Origin: RGIG3528 sp045616485
Lineage (GTDB): Bacteria; Bacillota; Clostridia; Lachnospirales; Lachnospiraceae
Direction of reading: 5' to 3'
Length of the DNA: 64,000 nt
Assembly (NCBI GenBank): GCA_045616485.1
Contig: JAZLGU010000027.1
Coordinates: 100,645 to 164,644 of the forward strand
A model generated the notes under the pieces. That model was not told the DNA's origin and searched no databases. It saw nothing but the letters and a program-made list of their open reading frames with translations. A program made the translations under genes and the position numbers. Of the stretch, positions 35,762 to 43,818 are shown one piece after another; position 1 is the stretch's first letter; each line of letters starts with the position of its first letter.

Positions 35762-37171
35762 ATGGTCATTAACAGTGCACAGATGCAAAATGCCGGAAAA
35801 GAATTTATGTTCTTCCAGGGCCTTTCTGCAAAGCAGGAAAGCCAGATGGGCAAGGATTCTTTTTCGGCTATTTTTAACAATGCAACAGGTAAAAACAGTA
35901 TTTTTATAAGAGAGCCAATTAATAAACCGGTAGTCAATAACGATGGCAATAATAAAGATAGATTTACCAATCAGCCGGTAAATAAAGACAAAGCTGCGGT
36001 CAGAAATATTTTTTCGGAAAAAGCTGATCCTACCGCAAAGAAAACAAAGGCTATATCTGTTGCAGATGATGAGGAAGATACGGAAAGCTTTATTGAAAAA
36101 GCAGCATCCTTCCTGTTTCAGATCACAGTTACGGTTACAGTGGTACTTAAGGTATCCATGGATGAGCTTAAGGATACAATGCAGGAAATGGGACTTACCG
36201 GCGTTGATTTATTAAATCCTGACAAGCGCTATGATGTTTTTGTAAATCTTTTAGCCCAGGGAGATGCAGCCAATCTTCTTAAGGATAATTCTTTAGTAGA
36301 TTTACTTAATACCATGGAGCGCCAGATAGCTGACATATTTACAGAGGATGCAGTTGATGCTGAAAGCTTTACAAAGAGCCTTACTCAGTCCATGGATAAA
36401 ATCCTGGGGAAAACTGAAGAGCTTTTTGAAAAGATGATAGTATCTACACCTGTGGTAAGCGGAAATACTGCTGACAAGGAAGTAAAGACTTCTTTTGAAT
36501 ACGAAGAAGTGTCCGTAGCAGATGGTATTGAGAACAGGAAATTACCGGAAGTAACAGTGTCCACCTCGTCACAAAATGACAGCACCGGCAAAAATGATAC
36601 AGAATCCTCAAAGAAAGAAAAAACAGAGCCCATTAAAGCAGAAGATTTATCCGGCAGATTTGTAAATCACCTGGTAGACTCTTTTGAAAGCAGATTTCAG
36701 CAGATTAAGGTGACAGAAGTCCAGGCAATGCCTGATTTACGTGAAATCGTAAATCAGATTATGGATCAGGTTAAGATTCATATAAATAATGCCAATACTT
36801 CCATTGAGATTCAGCTGACTCCTGAATCCTTAGGTAAGGTGCAGGTCAGCGTGGAAGATAATAATGGAGTCCTCACCGCAAAATTCCAGGCTGAAAACAG
36901 AGTGGCCAAGGAAGCTATTGAAAGCAGCCTGGTACAGTTTAAGGAGCATCTGGCAGAACAGGGTATCAAGGTAGATTCTGTAGAAGTATCCGTAGGTAAT
37001 TTTGATCTTAATGGTCATCAGTTTGGTAAAGGACAGGGACAGGAAGCTGAAAGTCATGTTAAAAAGCATTTTTCCATGGAAGATGCAGGATATAACGCTT
37101 CTCAACCGGAAGATTTAAAAGAAGCCGCTTATATTGATAACGGCACAAGTACAGTCAGCTTTAAAGCTTAG
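35762..37171 (+). CDS. fliK: flagellar hook-length control protein FliK
   Basis: FliK is a secreted molecular ruler that measures hook length and makes FlhB switch export specificity. The N-terminal 300 residues are low-complexity and poorly conserved, as usual. The conserved C-terminal domain (about 340-410) contains IEIQLTPESLGKVQVSVEDNNGVLTAKFQAEN and KEHLAEQGIKVDSVEVSVG. The 469-aa length is in the normal range. The ribosome binding site lies in a strong hairpin. Confidence 0.92.
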   Translation: MVINSAQMQNAGKEFMFFQGLSAKQESQMGKDSFSAIFNNATGKNSIFIREPINKPVVNNDGNNKDRFTNQPVNKDKAAVRNIFSEKADPTAKKTKAISVADDEEDTESFIEKAASFLFQITVTVTVVLKVSMDELKDTMQEMGLTGVDLLNPDKRYDVFVNLLAQGDAANLLKDNSLVDLLNTMERQIADIFTEDAVDAESFTKSLTQSMDKILGKTEELFEKMIVSTPVVSGNTADKEVKTSFEYEEVSVADGIENRKLPEVTVSTSSQNDSTGKNDTESSKKEKTEPIKAEDLSGRFVNHLVDSFESRFQQIKVTEVQAMPDLREIVNQIMDQVKIHINNANTSIEIQLTPESLGKVQVSVEDNNGVLTAKFQAENRVAKEAIESSLVQFKEHLAEQGIKVDSVEVSVGNFDLNGHQFGKGQGQEAESHVKKHFSMEDAGYNASQPEDLKEAAYIDNGTSTVSFKA

Positions 37172-37180
37172 GAGGCAGAT

Positions 37181-37957
37181 ATGGCAGATAACAATTTAGT
37201 ACAAAACGTGACCAACGGTGTTTTGGAAAATACCGCTACCACTGTTTCCAAAAAGCAGAAAGATACAACAGGTACCACCAATCTGGGTAAAGATGCTTTC
37301 TTACAGCTATTGGTATGTGAGATGCAGAATCAGGATCCATTAGAGCCGTCATCCAATACAGAGTGGATATCACAGCTGGCTACATTCTCTCAGCTGGAGG
37401 AATTACAATCACTTACTTCAGCTACTGAAAACACTCAGCTTTTCTCGCTGGTAGGTAAGCAGGTAGTACTTACTACTACTGATGTAGACGGCAATCCTAT
37501 CTATAAGTCAGGCGTGGTGGATTTTGTTAATATTTCCGGTGGAGAGTCCAAATTTTCCGTAAATGGCAATCTTTATTCCATGGAAAATCTCTATTCTGTT
37601 GTGGACGCTGACTTCTCCTACAATAATAATAAGCCCAGAGTGCTTAAGGAAGTGGAATTTACCTTTAACGGTGAGGAGCCGGAGGATCTGGTATTTGAAG
37701 TTTCCATGGGTATGGATGAAGCAAAGGCCGGCAATGTAGCACTTATGATAGGTGATACAGTACTTAACAATAATTATGTGCATCTTTATGATGGTAAGGT
37801 ATCCGTAGATAAGGAGCTTTTATCCAATCTCTACGAAGGCAATTACAGTATTACAGTAGTATTTGATGATAAGAACTATACTACAGTAACTGATGCTGTA
37901 AAGCTTCATGTAGCCAATACACAAAAGCCTATTGAAGGCAATGAGGTAGAAGCGTGA
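37181..37957 (+). CDS. flgD: flagellar hook assembly (scaffold) protein FlgD
   Basis: FlgD caps the growing hook. The signature LGKDAFLQLLVCEMQNQDPLEPSSNTEWISQLATFSQLEEL is at residues about 30-71 and is followed by a beta-rich region (Tudor/FnIII-like). The 258-aa length is normal. The RBS AGGAGGCAG precedes the ATG, and the stop codon overlaps the next start (GTGA). Confidence 0.95.
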   Translation: MADNNLVQNVTNGVLENTATTVSKKQKDTTGTTNLGKDAFLQLLVCEMQNQDPLEPSSNTEWISQLATFSQLEELQSLTSATENTQLFSLVGKQVVLTTTDVDGNPIYKSGVVDFVNISGGESKFSVNGNLYSMENLYSVVDADFSYNNNKPRVLKEVEFTFNGEEPEDLVFEVSMGMDEAKAGNVALMIGDTVLNNNYVHLYDGKVSVDKELLSNLYEGNYSITVVFDDKNYTTVTDAVKLHVANTQKPIEGNEVEA

Positions 37958-38361
37958 ATAATTTGAATATATATAACACTGCTTCTATACAACAGATGCA
38001 GGAAGTCCTTCGTAATAATCAGAAGGCTACAACGCATACAAGTACAGGAGTGGGACAGTCCTTTGAAGAAATCCTTGCCCGTCAGAAAGAGCTGACCGGA
38101 AAGGTAAGCACAGGAGCTGTCAAATTTTCAAAGCATGCCAATGAACGTCTTGATCAAAGGGACATTGACATGACACCAGAGCAGCTGGACCGCTTAAATG
38201 AAGGTGTTACTAAGGCTGCAGATAAGGGAATTAATGATTCACTCATTATGGTGGATAATATAGCCTTTATCGTTAATATTAAAAATAATACTGTTATTAC
38301 GGCTGTTACCGAAGGAGACGATATGGTTTTCTCCAAAATTGATGGGGCAGTAATAGCATAA
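37954..38361 (+). CDS. TIGR02530-type flagellar operon protein
   Basis: A 135-aa protein with the family core FSKHANERLDQRDIDMTPEQLDRLNEGVTKAADKGINDSLIMVDNIAFIVNIKNNTVITAV. This small family is found between flgD and flgE in Firmicutes flagellar operons and is thought to help hook assembly; its biochemical role is not established. The start is GTG, overlapping the flgD stop by 4 bp, which implies translational coupling. Confidence 0.85.
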   Translation: MNNLNIYNTASIQQMQEVLRNNQKATTHTSTGVGQSFEEILARQKELTGKVSTGAVKFSKHANERLDQRDIDMTPEQLDRLNEGVTKAADKGINDSLIMVDNIAFIVNIKNNTVITAVTEGDDMVFSKIDGAVIA

Positions 38362-38376
38362 AATGTTAATCTGAAC

Positions 38377-38404
38377 TAAAGAGACAGGGCATATCTGCCG
38401 ATAT
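38377..38404 (+). promoter_or_regulatory. sigma-D promoter upstream of flgE
   Basis: TAAA (38377-38380), 16 nt, then GCCGATAT (38397-38404): the flagellar sigma consensus with the same spacing as the flgB promoter. The start would be near 38411, giving a leader of about 128 nt. An 8-bp dyad (ATCTGAAC 38369-38376 / GTTCAGAT 38408-38415) brackets the promoter and may be an operator. Confidence 0.75.
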
Positions 38405-38425
38405 TATGTTCAGATGAAACAAATC

Positions 38426-38513
38426 TATCGCCGGACCAGTGATAAAGTCCGATTGACTTTATCCCGCGCAAGCGGTCTGGAGGCGATTCTTCCCGGAACG
38501 ACAGAAGGGAAGA
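38426..38513 (+). ncRNA. structured 5' leader of flgE (unassigned RNA element)
   Basis: The leader can fold almost completely. The outer helix ATCGCC (38427-38432) / GGCGAT (38482-38487) continues through GGACC (38433-38437) / GGTCT (38474-38478), leaving a GGA bulge. Inside are a perfect 9-bp hairpin GATAAAGTC / GACTTTATC (38441-38463) and a GCAA-tetraloop hairpin (38464-38475, sharing bases with the inner helix). A further 7-bp hairpin TCTTCCC / GGGAAGA (38488-38513) has GGA at its loop start and ends 9 nt before the Shine-Dalgarno. It matches no riboswitch consensus I can recall. GGA in the bulge, loop and RBS would suit a CsrA-type regulator, but that is speculation. Confidence 0.55.
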
Positions 38514-38538
38514 TTACAATCCAGGAGGTATTCCATTT

Positions 38539-40020
38539 ATGATGAGATCACTTTATTCCGGTGTTTCCGGACTGAAGGTGCATCAGACCAGGATGGACGT
38601 TATTGGTAATAACATTTCCAATGTTAATACAATTGGCTTTAAGTCCTCATCTGTTACATTTTCTGACGTTTTATATCAGACCTCATCCCCTGCTACCGGT
38701 CCCAATCCTGAAGCCGGTACAGCGGGTCAGAACCCTATGCAGATTGGTCTTGGTTCCAATATATCTGCTATTTCAACAACAATCGACAATGCAGGCGGCT
38801 CTCAGAGAACCGATAATGCATTTGATATTATGATCGAAGGTAAGGGCTTCTTTATTGTTAATAACGGCAATGGTAATCTTTTTACCAGAGCAGGCTCTTT
38901 TACTGTAGATGCCAACGGTACTCTTTGTAATGCATCAGGCTATGCCGTAATGGGATGGCAGGTGGACCCTAATGATGAGACTCAGACAGTAGCTGACGTG
39001 GTATCACCACTTAAGATTATGTCCCCTGAGAACAGATATGCTCCACCTGAAGCCACTGAAGCCGTATATTTCTCCGGAAATATTGATAGTGCCGATACAG
39101 CCTTTGATTCAGATACAGGTAAGCTGTCAGCTTTCTCCTTCTTTGATAATCTTGGTAGAAGCTACACAGTAAATATTCGTCTGACACAGCCTCAGGATGC
39201 TGACAATAATCCTATTGAAAATCTCTACAACGTTAATGTTGTTGATATCGTAGACAATACAGGTAAGAGTATTCTTACCAATTACGATGAAGTTACCAAG
39301 AGATATTCATTAAATGATGGCATCCGCTTCGGCTTTGGTGCTCAGGCAGCTGAGTTTACTATTGATGAAGAGACCGGTAAGGTTACTTCATCCAGCAACC
39401 TTCTTTTAGGTTTTTCCGCTGCCAACGGTAAATTCAGATTTATCAATACTACTGATCAGGCTCAGGAGCCAAATGATATCGATACAGTAGATTATTCTTC
39501 AGTAGATTTCAGAATCACTACAACAGATACTACTCAGAATCCTTTTGCAGAAAAAATTGATGTGGATTTCTCATCCATGACAATGTATGCCACATCAGGA
39601 AATACTTCAATTGCTTACACAAAGGGTAATCTTGATGGTTTATATGCAGGACGTTCCGTTGGTAACATGACAGGATGCTCCATTGACAATCTGGGTATGA
39701 TTTATGGTGTATATGATAATGGTACCACAAAGCTTTTGGGACAGATCGTAATAGCATCTTTTGCTAATGCATCAGGTCTTGAGTCCAAGGGCGGCAGCCT
39801 TTTCGCAGAAACACAGAACTCCGGTGAGTTTGATGGTATCGGTAAGGGCATTGCTACAGCAGGCGGTGCTTTCAAAACAGGTGTATTGGAAATGAGTAAT
39901 GTAGATCTTTCTACAGAGTTCACCAATATGATTACTACTCAGCGTGGTTTCCAGGCCAACTCAAGAATTATCACTACATCTGATACATTACTTGAAGAGC
40001 TTATCAATCTTAAACGTTAA
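38539..40020 (+). CDS. flgE: flagellar hook protein FlgE
   Basis: FlgE polymerises into the hook, the universal joint of the flagellum. The N-terminal signature MMRSLYSGVSGLKVHQTRMD and VIGNNISNVNTIGFKSSSVTF, the middle GKGFFIVNNGNGNLFTRAGSFTVDANGTL and the C-terminal LSTEFTNMITTQRGFQANSRIITTSDTLLEELINLKR are all present. The 493-aa length fits a Firmicutes FlgE/FlgG-type hook. The RBS is AGGAGG 10 nt before the first of two adjacent ATG codons. It is preceded by its own sigma-D-type promoter and a structured leader. Confidence 0.96.
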   Translation: MMRSLYSGVSGLKVHQTRMDVIGNNISNVNTIGFKSSSVTFSDVLYQTSSPATGPNPEAGTAGQNPMQIGLGSNISAISTTIDNAGGSQRTDNAFDIMIEGKGFFIVNNGNGNLFTRAGSFTVDANGTLCNASGYAVMGWQVDPNDETQTVADVVSPLKIMSPENRYAPPEATEAVYFSGNIDSADTAFDSDTGKLSAFSFFDNLGRSYTVNIRLTQPQDADNNPIENLYNVNVVDIVDNTGKSILTNYDEVTKRYSLNDGIRFGFGAQAAEFTIDEETGKVTSSSNLLLGFSAANGKFRFINTTDQAQEPNDIDTVDYSSVDFRITTTDTTQNPFAEKIDVDFSSMTMYATSGNTSIAYTKGNLDGLYAGRSVGNMTGCSIDNLGMIYGVYDNGTTKLLGQIVIASFANASGLESKGGSLFAETQNSGEFDGIGKGIATAGGAFKTGVLEMSNVDLSTEFTNMITTQRGFQANSRIITTSDTLLEELINLKR

Positions 40021-40040
40021 TATCTGATTAGATAACAAAG

Positions 40041-40075
40041 GGGGCTTTGGTCTGTTTTGGCAGGCCAAATGCCCC
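40041..40075 (+). other. hairpin between flgE and flbD without a T-run
   Basis: GGGGC-TTTGG-TCTG pairs with CAGG-CCAAA-T-GCCCC (14 bp, one bulged T), an intercistronic stem-loop. No T-tract follows, so it is more likely an RNA stability or processing element protecting the flgE 3' end than a terminator. Confidence 0.5.
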
Positions 40076-40156
40076 AGTTAGTTATATTATGAATTATTGG
40101 AAATAGAAGTTCTAAATGGATAGAAATAGGATGTTAAGCCGCTAAAGGAGATAGCA

Positions 40157-40348
40157 ATGATTGAGCTTACAAAACTTAATGACATGACGTTTACACTGAA
40201 TTCCGATCTTATTGAGACAGTGGAAGAGGTACCTGATACTTCCATTACCCTAACCACCGGGAAGAAATTTATGGTTAAAGAATCAAGGATTCAGGTTAAG
40301 AATAAAATAATCGAATATAAGAGACAGATTTTAGAAGGAATTAAATAA
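40157..40348 (+). CDS. FlbD/SwrD family protein
   Basis: A 63-aa protein starting MIELTKLNDMTFTLNSDLIETVEEVPDTSITLTTGKKF, the FlbD-family pattern. In B. subtilis the homologue SwrD lies at the same place between flgE and fliL and raises motor power (swarming). The RBS is AAAGGAG. The family identity is clear from the sequence; the motor-power role is taken from Bacillus. Confidence 0.88.
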   Translation: MIELTKLNDMTFTLNSDLIETVEEVPDTSITLTTGKKFMVKESRIQVKNKIIEYKRQILEGIK

Positions 40349-40405
40349 GTTTATTTTTTCCAAACAACAATATATAGGATTTTTTAAAAATTTTTAGTAT
40401 AAGTA

Positions 40406-40434
40406 TTGTGGTTTTTATATGAAATGGCTATACT
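40406..40434 (+). promoter_or_regulatory. possible sigma-A promoter for motAB
   Basis: TTGTGG (40406-40411) and TATACT (40429-40434) are separated by 17 bp in the 194-bp gap before motA. Confidence 0.4.
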
Positions 40435-40496
40435 AATTATATGTATATTTCTATGCATTGATTTTTGGGACTTAATACATAAAAGTATAGTTTTTT
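40428..40496 (+). terminator. AT-rich terminator-like hairpin upstream of motA
   Basis: CTATACT (40428-40434) pairs with AGTATAG (40484-40490), and inside it TATGTAT (40440-40446) with ATACATA (40475-40481); six T follow at 40491-40496. This two-step hairpin could attenuate read-through from flbD. Its left arm is also the predicted motA -10. Confidence 0.45.
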
Positions 40497-40542
40497 CTTT
40501 ATATCTGTTTAGGAAATATATTTGTAGAAAGGTTCGAAGGCT

Positions 40543-41346
40543 ATGGATATAGCATCTCTTGGCGGTCTTGTACTGGCCATTGTACTGGTTGTTCTTTCAA
40601 TTGCACAGGGTGATGCAGGTTTTGCTTCTATTATGGCATTCCTGGATGCACCATCAGCCATGATTACTTTTGGTGGTGCTTTTGCAGCTATTCTTGCTAC
40701 ATGTGATGATATTCCTAATTTCATAAAGAATTTAAGGTCCATTACTCTTATTTTGAAGCCTGTTAATGTTAAAGAAGAGGGCATCATTAAGCAGATTATA
40801 GACCTTTCCAATGTAGCCAGAAAAGAAGGACTTCTGGCACTGGAAGAAGCTGCCAATAACAGTATTGAAGACCCCTTTATTAAGAAGGGTATTCTTCTTA
40901 TCGTAGACGGTACTGATCCTGAATTTGTAAGAAGTATATTGGAGACTGAGCTTGTATGTATTGAAGACAGACATAAGGGAGCCATCAGCTTCTGGGAAAA
41001 CCTGGGTGCTGCAGGTCCTGCCTGGGGTATGATCGGTACCCTCGTTGGTCTTATCAACATGCTTGGTAATCTTTCCGATCTTGCTGCCGTAGGTCCTAAC
41101 ATGGCTATCGCCCTTATTACAACATTCTACGGATCACTTCTGGCCAACTGGATTTGTACTCCTGTTGCCACGAAGCTTAAAGCAAATAATGCAAAAGAAA
41201 TTATGTCGAAGACTATAGTCGTTGAAGGACTCCTGTCCATACAGGCAGGTGAGAATCCCCGAGTAATCGAGGAGAAGCTTAAATCCTTCATTTCACCTGA
41301 TCGTCGTGCTGCACTTAGCAACGAAGAGGGAGGAGGCGGCGAATAA
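40543..41346 (+). CDS. motA: flagellar motor stator protein MotA
   Basis: MotA forms the pentameric, ion-driven torque-generating part of the stator with MotB. Four membrane segments are recognisable (about 3-20, 31-50, 147-170 and 178-200), with the cytoplasmic loop between. The GAAGPAWGMIGTLVGLINML segment holds the conserved prolines and the channel lining. The 267-aa length is normal. The stop codon overlaps the motB start. In B. subtilis motAB lie elsewhere; here they sit inside the fla/che cluster. Confidence 0.96.
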   Translation: MDIASLGGLVLAIVLVVLSIAQGDAGFASIMAFLDAPSAMITFGGAFAAILATCDDIPNFIKNLRSITLILKPVNVKEEGIIKQIIDLSNVARKEGLLALEEAANNSIEDPFIKKGILLIVDGTDPEFVRSILETELVCIEDRHKGAISFWENLGAAGPAWGMIGTLVGLINMLGNLSDLAAVGPNMAIALITTFYGSLLANWICTPVATKLKANNAKEIMSKTIVVEGLLSIQAGENPRVIEEKLKSFISPDRRAALSNEEGGGGE

Positions 41347-42284
41347 TGGCCAAGAAAAAAGAAGAAGAGGCTCCAAAAGGTTCACCCGCTTGGATGTCCA
41401 CATTCTCAGACCTCATGAATCTTCTCATGTGCTTCTTCGTGTTGCTTTTCTCCATGTCGTCTGTTGATGAAAGTAAAGTAGAAGCATTGATTAAGTCACT
41501 GGCTGATACCTTCAGTATTTTTGATGGTGGTGGTTCTTCTTTTGAAGACGGAGTACTGATTTCCTCAGGCTCCACACAGCTTTCCTATCTGGACGAGTAC
41601 TTTAATCAGAGTGGTCAGACAGATGATGGTGACAGTAATCAAAATGTAAATAATGGTTCCGGCAGCAATGGTAATCAGACCGGTCAGCCCGGCGATAATC
41701 AGGGCAGTACTGGCAATCCCGGCGATAATCAGGGAAATACCGGTCAGCCCGGTGATAATCAGGGCAACAACAGCAGTGGTTCCAATGATTCCCAGCTGGA
41801 TAAGGACAAATATAACTCCGGTCTTATATATGAGGAGATAGTAGGAGAAGCCAATAAAAATAATATTGGTGACTTTATTGATGTAAAAGTGGAGTCCACA
41901 TCTTACAAGTATGTTGAGATTAATATAAGCGGTTCCATTTTATTTGACAGTAATTCAGCGGATTTTAAGGATAATGCCATTAATGTACTGGATAAAGTAG
42001 GTGATATCCTTAAAAGTTATAAAGGTTTTAAGATAGAAATTATTGGTCATACCGATAATGTACCACTTAATGCCAATTCCAAATATGTTAATAATGATAT
42101 TCTTTCTGCAGCAAGAGCTTTCAGTGTTGGTGAATTTTTAGCCAAGCAAAAGTATATGGGATGGGACAATATTTTCTGTATAGGAAGAGGAGATCATCAG
42201 CCTATAAAAGACAATTCCACAGCAGAGGGAAGAGCAGCCAATCGTAGAGTAGAAATCCGGCTTTATAATAATAAAGCTGAATAA
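41346..42284 (+). CDS. motB: flagellar motor stator protein MotB with Gly/Asn/Gln-rich linker
   Basis: MotB anchors the stator to peptidoglycan and carries the ion-binding aspartate, D22, in the single membrane helix (FSDLMNLLMCFFVLLFSMSS). The C-terminal OmpA-like domain (IEIIGHTDNVP, AARAFSVGEFLAKQ, EGRAANRRVEIRL) binds the wall. Between plug and OmpA domain, residues about 92-148 form an unusual low-complexity linker rich in Gly, Asn, Gln and Ser, including three 10-residue repeats (TGxPGDNQGx). The MotA and MotB genes overlap at ATAATGG. Confidence 0.95.
   Translation: MAKKKEEEAPKGSPAWMSTFSDLMNLLMCFFVLLFSMSSVDESKVEALIKSLADTFSIFDGGGSSFEDGVLISSGSTQLSYLDEYFNQSGQTDDGDSNQNVNNGSGSNGNQTGQPGDNQGSTGNPGDNQGNTGQPGDNQGNNSSGSNDSQLDKDKYNSGLIYEEIVGEANKNNIGDFIDVKVESTSYKYVEINISGSILFDSNSADFKDNAINVLDKVGDILKSYKGFKIEIIGHTDNVPLNANSKYVNNDILSAARAFSVGEFLAKQKYMGWDNIFCIGRGDHQPIKDNSTAEGRAANRRVEIRLYNNKAE
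41679..41768 (+). repeat. three 30-bp tandem repeats inside motB
   Basis: Three 30-bp units at 41679, 41709 and 41739 encode TGQPGDNQGS, TGNPGDNQGN and TGQPGDNQGN. They preserve the frame, so copy-number change would alter stator linker length in 10-residue steps. Confidence 0.85.
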
Positions 42285-42295
42285 TGGGAGTGTAT

Positions 42296-42811
42296 ATGAA
42301 GAAAAATATTCTTGCTATTGCTATTCTTGCAGCCGTTATTGCGAATATTGCTTTAAATGCCATTTTGGTTTTGGTTATAGTGCCTGAGTCAAAGCAGAGT
42401 ACAGCATTAATCCAGCGTATCGTAGCATGCCTGGATCTGGAGCTGGAGAATCCCAATGCTTCAGATTTCGCCAAGGTGCCCCTTTCTGACAGGGTACAGG
42501 CTAAGCTTTGTGAGAAAAAGACAGTTACACTTGCCAGCATTGAAGGTGAGACTAAGTCCAGATATGCTCAGGTAAGCTGCTATCTTATTCTCAATGTTAA
42601 GTCTTCTGATTATGATGCTATTAATAATACACTTACCAATCAGGGTGAGTATTTATCTACCAAGCTGGATAAGCTGGTATCCGTATATACAGCAGATACT
42701 ATAAAGGGTGCTGAAGATCAGATTGCCAGCCAGATGCTGGAAGTGCTTAAGGGATATGTAGATTCACCTGACTGTATTCTTGATATTGTAGTAACAACAT
42801 TAGTTCAGTAA
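42296..42811 (+). CDS. fliL: flagellar basal-body-associated protein FliL
   Basis: FliL surrounds the stator and supports motor output. I use the ATG at 42296 (GGGAG 5 nt upstream) rather than the ATG at 42284 that overlaps the motB stop. One N-terminal membrane helix (about residues 4-25) is followed by an extracytoplasmic domain ending CILDIVVTTLVQ. The sequence is divergent, so the call leans on position between motB/flbD and fliM, on size (171 aa) and on topology. Confidence 0.78.
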   Translation: MKKNILAIAILAAVIANIALNAILVLVIVPESKQSTALIQRIVACLDLELENPNASDFAKVPLSDRVQAKLCEKKTVTLASIEGETKSRYAQVSCYLILNVKSSDYDAINNTLTNQGEYLSTKLDKLVSVYTADTIKGAEDQIASQMLEVLKGYVDSPDCILDIVVTTLVQ

Positions 42812-42836
42812 AATAAGTATTTAGAGGGGCAAAGGA

Positions 42837-43817
42837 ATGGGAGACGTCTTATCCCAAAAGGAAATAGATGATCTGCTTAAAGCGTTTTCGACAGGTGAAT
42901 TGGATGCCGAAGAATTTAAGGAGACGAAGGATGTTGTAGTTAAAAACTACGACTTTTCACGTCCATCCAAATTCTCAAAAGAGCATCTTCGTACACTGGA
43001 GATTATTTTCGAACATTTTGGCAGATTGCTTTCTACACATTTTCCGGCATATATCCGTGTAAATGCGCAGATTGAAGTAGTAAACTCGGAGGCTATTGTA
43101 TATGCCGAGTTTACCAATGCATTGTCCAATCCTGTGCTTCTTGGAATGGTGGATTTTGCTCCACTTGACGGTAATGTTATTATTGAGCTTTCTGATACTA
43201 TAGGCTTTGCCATAGTAGACAGAATGCTGGGGGGACCTGGTCTTCCCATGGATAAGACCAGGAATTTCACAGAGATTGAGCTTGTTATTCTGGAAAGAAT
43301 TTTTACTATGATTACCAATCAGCTGGCTGAGCCCTGGGCCAACGTAGTTGATCTGGAGCCCAGATTCTCCAGAATAGAGACCAACTCCCAGTTTGCTCAG
43401 GTTATTTCACCAAATGAAATGGTGGCCCTGATTACAATGAGTATTAAGATAGGCTCTGTTGAGGGTATGATGAATGTCTGTATCCCCTATGCAGTAGTAG
43501 AGCCTGTTATAGAAAGACTGAATACCAAGTACTGGTATTCCACTATGGAAGAGCATGGTGACGAGAGCTACAAGGCTTTTGTGGAAGCAGCCATTGCCAA
43601 GGCCAGAATACCGCTTAAGGTGCTTCTGGGTAAGAGTGTTATCTCCGTTAATGATTATATAAATCTTACTAAAGGAGATACAATTATATTAGACAAAAAG
43701 GTATCTGATGAGCTGGATGTATATGTAGGTAATATCTTCAAATTTACGGGAATGCCCGGTGAATCATCAGATGCTTATGCAGTTAAAATATCCTCAGTGA
43801 TAAGAGAGGGGGAGTAG
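42837..43817 (+). CDS. fliM: flagellar motor switch protein FliM
   Basis: FliM is the C-ring subunit that binds phosphorylated CheY. The N-terminal CheY-docking peptide LSQKEIDDLL is at residues 5-14. The CheC-like middle domain has FSKEHLRTLEIIFEHFGRLLSTHFPAY and DRMLGGPGLPMDKTRNFTEIE, and the C-terminal SpoA domain carries DTIILDKKVSDELDVYVGN. The 326-aa length is standard. Confidence 0.97.
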   Translation: MGDVLSQKEIDDLLKAFSTGELDAEEFKETKDVVVKNYDFSRPSKFSKEHLRTLEIIFEHFGRLLSTHFPAYIRVNAQIEVVNSEAIVYAEFTNALSNPVLLGMVDFAPLDGNVIIELSDTIGFAIVDRMLGGPGLPMDKTRNFTEIELVILERIFTMITNQLAEPWANVVDLEPRFSRIETNSQFAQVISPNEMVALITMSIKIGSVEGMMNVCIPYAVVEPVIERLNTKYWYSTMEEHGDESYKAFVEAAIAKARIPLKVLLGKSVISVNDYINLTKGDTIILDKKVSDELDVYVGNIFKFTGMPGESSDAYAVKISSVIREGE

Positions 43818-43818
43818 T

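Noticed and set aside
38426..38513. Match of the flgE leader to c-di-GMP-I, c-di-GMP-II, THF, hammerhead or twister RNAs
   Set aside because: I compared it by eye with the conserved cores I remember, and none fit. Only a loose CAGGGCA similarity to c-di-GMP-I occurs, and it lies in the promoter region outside the fold.
38414..38542. A 42-codon reading frame (begins MKQIYRRTSDK) overlapping the flgE start by ATGA
   Set aside because: It has no ribosome binding site. Its codons (CGC, CGG, CGA, GCG, ACG) are unlike neighbouring genes, which favour AGA and CGT. The same bases form several perfect helices, so a structured RNA explains the stretch better. A small protein is not fully excluded.
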